DNA from: a bacterium
GTDB lineage: Bacteria > Bacillota > Bacilli > Lactobacillales > Streptococcaceae
Length of the DNA: 64,000 nucleotides
Direction of reading: 5' to 3'
Assembly (NCBI GenBank): GCA_905221235.1
Contig: CAJNCJ010000009.1
Location: forward strand, 1-64,000
The notes under the pieces are model-generated. The model did not search any database, was not told the DNA's origin, and saw only the letters and a program-made list of their open reading frames with translations. This document shows, one piece after another, positions 61,408-64,000 of this stretch (the first letter of the stretch is position 1; each line of letters begins with the position of its first letter). The translations under genes were made by a program, and so were the position numbers.

Positions 61408-62028
61408 ATGAAATCAATGAGAATCTTATTTTTGTTAGTTTTAATTCAAATTAGTTTGAGTAGCTGTTTCCTATGGAAGGAATGCATCTTGTCCTTTAAA
61501 CAAAGTACAGCTTTTTTCATCGGAAGTATGGTCTTTGTTTCAGGAATCTGTGCTGGAGTAAATTATCTTTATACCCGTAAGCAAGAAGTTCATAGTGTCC
61601 TAGCCAGTAAGAAGTCGGTGAAGCTTCTTTACAGTATCCTGCTCTTAATTAATTTGTTAGGAGCTGTTCTTGTCTTGTCAGATAACTTGTTCATCAAAAA
61701 TACGTTGCAGCAAGAATTAGTTGACTTTTTATTGCCATCCTTTTTCTTTCTATTTGGGCTAGATTTGCTGATTTTTTTACCCTTGAAAAAATACATGCGC
61801 GATTTACTTGCTATGCTAGATAGAAAAAAGACAGTGTTGGTGACTATTTTAGCAACACTTCTCTTCTTAAGAAATCCAATGACCATTGTCTCTCTTTTGA
61901 TTTATATTGGACTGGGTTTGTTTTTTGCAGCCTATCTTGTCCCGAATTCTGTTAAAAAGGAAGTTTCCTTTTATGGTCATATTTTCCGAGATCTTGTATT
62001 GGTCATTGCTACGCTCATTTTCTTTTAG
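61408..62028 (+). CDS. Membrane protein of unknown function
   Basis: A 206-aa protein with about six hydrophobic segments, in pairs of short loops, and Lys/Arg-rich loops on the inner side. I do not recognise a family. It is found in front of tsaE in pneumococcus as well, from memory. Its binding site is GGGAGAG, 12-18 bases before the first ATG. A second ATG at residue 4 is also possible. Confidence 0.75.
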   Translation: MKSMRILFLLVLIQISLSSCFLWKECILSFKQSTAFFIGSMVFVSGICAGVNYLYTRKQEVHSVLASKKSVKLLYSILLLINLLGAVLVLSDNLFIKNTLQQELVDFLLPSFFFLFGLDLLIFLPLKKYMRDLLAMLDRKKTVLVTILATLLFLRNPMTIVSLLIYIGLGLFFAAYLVPNSVKKEVSFYGHIFRDLVLVIATLIFF

Positions 62029-62076
62029 AGAAAGCTTGTTTTTATGGATGTTATGATGGTAAGTTTAGCAGGAAAA

Positions 62077-62106
62077 TAGACACAAAAGAAAAGTTTTTGG
62101 TATAAT
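62077..62106 (+). promoter_or_regulatory. Promoter of tsaE, probably giving a leaderless mRNA
   Basis: TAGACA (62077-62082), 18 bases, TATAAT (62101-62106) with an upstream TG. Only six bases separate the -10 from the ATG at 62113, and there is no Shine-Dalgarno sequence. The same spacing is seen at ruvB. Confidence 0.6.
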
Positions 62107-62112
62107 AAGAGT

Positions 62113-62556
62113 ATGTACACAAAAAATGAAGAAGAGCTACAATCCTTAGGGGAGCGTTTGGGTCATCTATTAGAAAAGAATGATGTTTTAATCTTAACTG
62201 GAGAACTGGGCGCAGGTAAAACGACCTTTACTAAAGGACTTGCAAAAGGATTACAGATTTCTCAAATGATTAAAAGTCCAACCTACACTATCGTAAGAGA
62301 GTATGAAGGTCGTCTTCCGCTTTACCACCTAGATGTTTATCGTATAGAGGGGGATGCTGATTCTATTGATTTAGATGAATTTCTCTTTGGTGGCGGGGTG
62401 ACTGTCATCGAGTGGGGGAATCTTTTAGGTGATGCCTTACCAGATACTTATTTAGAATTGGAAATTCTAAAAGAAGAAGACGGTCGCAGATTACATTTCC
62501 AAGCAAAGGGTTTGCGTGCAGAAAAGCTTTTAGAGGAACTTCAACATGGAGTATGA
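62113..62556 (+). CDS. tsaE: tRNA threonylcarbamoyladenosine biosynthesis protein TsaE
   Basis: TsaE (147 aa) is the small ATPase that acts with TsaB and TsaD in making t6A37 of tRNAs. Walker A GELGAGKTT (residues 30-38) and the segment SPTYTIVREYEG are typical. The ATG at 62113 is the only start that keeps the family N-terminus. It overlaps the next gene by 11 bases. Confidence 0.95.
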   Translation: MYTKNEEELQSLGERLGHLLEKNDVLILTGELGAGKTTFTKGLAKGLQISQMIKSPTYTIVREYEGRLPLYHLDVYRIEGDADSIDLDEFLFGGGVTVIEWGNLLGDALPDTYLELEILKEEDGRRLHFQAKGLRAEKLLEELQHGV

Positions 62557-63064
62557 ATTGCTCATTAGGGAAGCAGAGCCTAAAGATGCAGCTGAATTAG
62601 TGGCCTTTTTAAATTGTGTGAGTTTGGAGACAGATTTTACCAGCCTAGACAGAGATGGTATTCTCTTGACCAGTGAGGAGATGGAAATATTTCTCAACAA
62701 GCAAGCTAGTTCGGACAATCAGATAACCTTACTTGCATTCTTAAATGATAAAATTGCTGGTATTGTAAATATTACAGCTGACCAGCGCAAGAGAGTCCGT
62801 CATATTGGAGATCTCTTCATTGTGATTGGAAAAAGATATTGGAATAATGGATTGGGAAGTTTGTTGCTAGAAGAAGCGATAGAGTGGGCACAAGCAAGTG
62901 GCATTCTGCGTCGTCTCCAGCTGACTGTCCAAACTCGTAATCAAGCAGCAGTTCATCTTTATCAAAAGCATGGCTTTGTAATTGAAGGTCGCCAAGAGCG
63001 TGGAGCATATATAGAAGAAGGGAAATTTATCGATGTTTACTTGATGGGTAAACTGATAGATTAG
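62546..63064 (+). CDS. GNAT family N-acetyltransferase
   Basis: A 172-aa acetyltransferase. The acetyl-CoA motif lies around YWNNGLGSLLLEEAIEWA (about residues 99-116) and is followed by NQAAVHLYQKHGFVIEGRQ, the usual C-terminal motif. AGAGGA lies inside tsaE, and the start overlaps its end, so the two are coupled. The next gene follows after 7 bases. A wall- or protein-modifying role is possible; the substrate is unknown. Confidence 0.9.
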   Translation: MEYELLIREAEPKDAAELVAFLNCVSLETDFTSLDRDGILLTSEEMEIFLNKQASSDNQITLLAFLNDKIAGIVNITADQRKRVRHIGDLFIVIGKRYWNNGLGSLLLEEAIEWAQASGILRRLQLTVQTRNQAAVHLYQKHGFVIEGRQERGAYIEEGKFIDVYLMGKLID

Positions 63065-63071
63065 TAGAAAT

Positions 63072-64000
63072 ATGGTTAAAAAAATTATTGGAATGGTGCT
63101 AGCTTTTCTAGCTGTGACAGTTTTAGGTGTCGGTGTTTTTGCGTATACTATTTATCAGCAAGGCACACAAACCTTATCAAAGACCTATAAAAAAATAGGG
63201 GAAGAAACCAAGGTTATTGAAGCAACAGAGCCTTTGACCATTCTGTTAATGGGGGTTGATACTGGGAATGTAGAGCGTACAGATCAATGGGCTGGAAATA
63301 GTGATTCTATGATTCTCTTGACTGTCAATCCACATACTAAGAAGACCATGATGCTGAGTTTGGAGCGTGATATCCTGACTAAAATTCAACATAAAGATGG
63401 TAGTATTGAAGAAGCGAAGTTAAATGCTGCCTATGCTGGTGGTGGTGCAGAACTTGCTATAGAAACAATTCAAAAGATGATGAATATCCATATCGATCGC
63501 TACATTATGGTTAATATGCAAGGATTGCAACAATTGGTCGATGCAGTGGGAGGTATTACGGTCAATAATACACTAGGTTTCCCAATCTCTATCAGTGATC
63601 AAGAAGAATTTAACACCATTTCTATCGGTGTTGGAGAGCAGACAATAAATGGAGAAGAAGCGCTTGTTTATTCACGCATGCGTTATCAAGACCCAGAAGG
63701 AGACTACGGTCGTCAAAAGCGTCAGCGTGAAGTCATTCAAAAAGTTGTTGAAAAAGTTCTTAGTTTGAATAGTGTCAGTCACTACCAATCTATTTTAAAA
63801 GCCCTAAGTACTAATATGCAGACCAATATTGATTTGTCTGCGAAAAGTATTCCGAGCTTGTTGGGCTATAAAGATTCATTTAAAACTATTGAAACACAAC
63901 AGTTGAAGGGTGAAGGGGAGATGCTACAAGGCGTTTCTTATCAAATTGTTACGAGAAGCCATATGTTGGAAATGCAGAATCTTTTGAGACGTTCTTTGGG
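63072..64000 (+). CDS. LytR-CpsA-Psr (LCP) family protein, C-terminus cut by the window
   Basis: The first 309 residues of an LCP protein, which attaches teichoic acids or capsule to peptidoglycan. A short cytoplasmic start and one membrane segment (about residues 3-25) are followed by the LCP domain, with LLMGVDTG, RTDQWAGNSDSMILLTV and SRMRYQDPEGDYGRQKRQREVI, where the Arg and Asp residues bind the lipid phosphate. The gene continues past the end of the window. It follows the acetyltransferase by 7 bases, with no strong binding site. Confidence 0.93.
   Translation, partial: MVKKIIGMVLAFLAVTVLGVGVFAYTIYQQGTQTLSKTYKKIGEETKVIEATEPLTILLMGVDTGNVERTDQWAGNSDSMILLTVNPHTKKTMMLSLERDILTKIQHKDGSIEEAKLNAAYAGGGAELAIETIQKMMNIHIDRYIMVNMQGLQQLVDAVGGITVNNTLGFPISISDQEEFNTISIGVGEQTINGEEALVYSRMRYQDPEGDYGRQKRQREVIQKVVEKVLSLNSVSHYQSILKALSTNMQTNIDLSAKSIPSLLGYKDSFKTIETQQLKGEGEMLQGVSYQIVTRSHMLEMQNLLRRSL

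Overview
The window is a 64 kb piece of a low-GC Firmicute chromosome that reads as Streptococcus of the mitis group (S. mitis, S. oralis or S. infantis-like; close to, but not laid out like, S. pneumoniae). The grounds are the streptococcal order S10-spc-alpha operon, secY, adk, infA, rpoA; choline-binding proteins; four BOX repeats; CiaR-dependent small RNA genes; a YSIRK/LPXTG pullulanase; and strongly streptococcal protein sequences throughout. The species call rests on recognition, not on a search.

Layout. 1-15 kb: the S10, spc and alpha ribosomal protein operons, uninterrupted from rpsJ to rplQ, with secY, adk, infA and rpoA, and several long hairpins in the gaps. 15-18 kb: an ACT-domain protein, a PFL-family protein and a frameshifted choline-binding protein. 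18-23 kb: a CiaR-type small RNA, a histidine phosphatase and, on the opposite strand, a Pit/Fbp-like iron ABC transporter. 23-28 kb: leuS, a membrane protein and two acetyltransferases. 27.8-29.4 kb: a second CiaR-type small RNA followed by three tandem Fst-type type I toxin-antitoxin modules whose 30-codon toxin genes lie on the minus strand. 29.4-37.5 kb: ruvB, a nucleotidyltransferase, a third CiaR-type small RNA, a BOX element, then uppS-cdsA-eep-proS and a family 1 glycosidase. 37.6-40.8 kb: glmS with NagR-like operators, and a flavin-dependent oxidoreductase. 41-46.4 kb: an operon with two UroD-superfamily proteins carrying a thiol-methyltransferase-like zinc motif, a tiny membrane protein and a complete amino-acid-type ABC importer. 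46.4-50.4 kb: the surface pullulanase (minus strand). 50.5-58.7 kb: rpoB, rpoC, ndk. 58.9-61.1 kb: a choline-binding protein preceded by a small secreted-peptide gene, divergent from a PlcR/TprA-like regulator. 61.4-64 kb: a membrane protein, tsaE, an acetyltransferase and a truncated LytR-CpsA-Psr gene.

How it fits together. The first third and rpoBC supply transcription and translation machinery. uppS, cdsA, glmS and the LCP protein feed envelope synthesis. The accessory content sits in the gaps: small RNAs, toxin-antitoxin modules, BOX elements and choline-binding proteins. The most interesting loci are the triple toxin-antitoxin array in which each antitoxin RNA carries a repeat matched to its own toxin start region, the UroD-like/ABC transporter operon, the putative peptide-pheromone circuit next to a choline-binding protein, and two long hairpins flanking rpsH whose stems differ in sequence but not in architecture.
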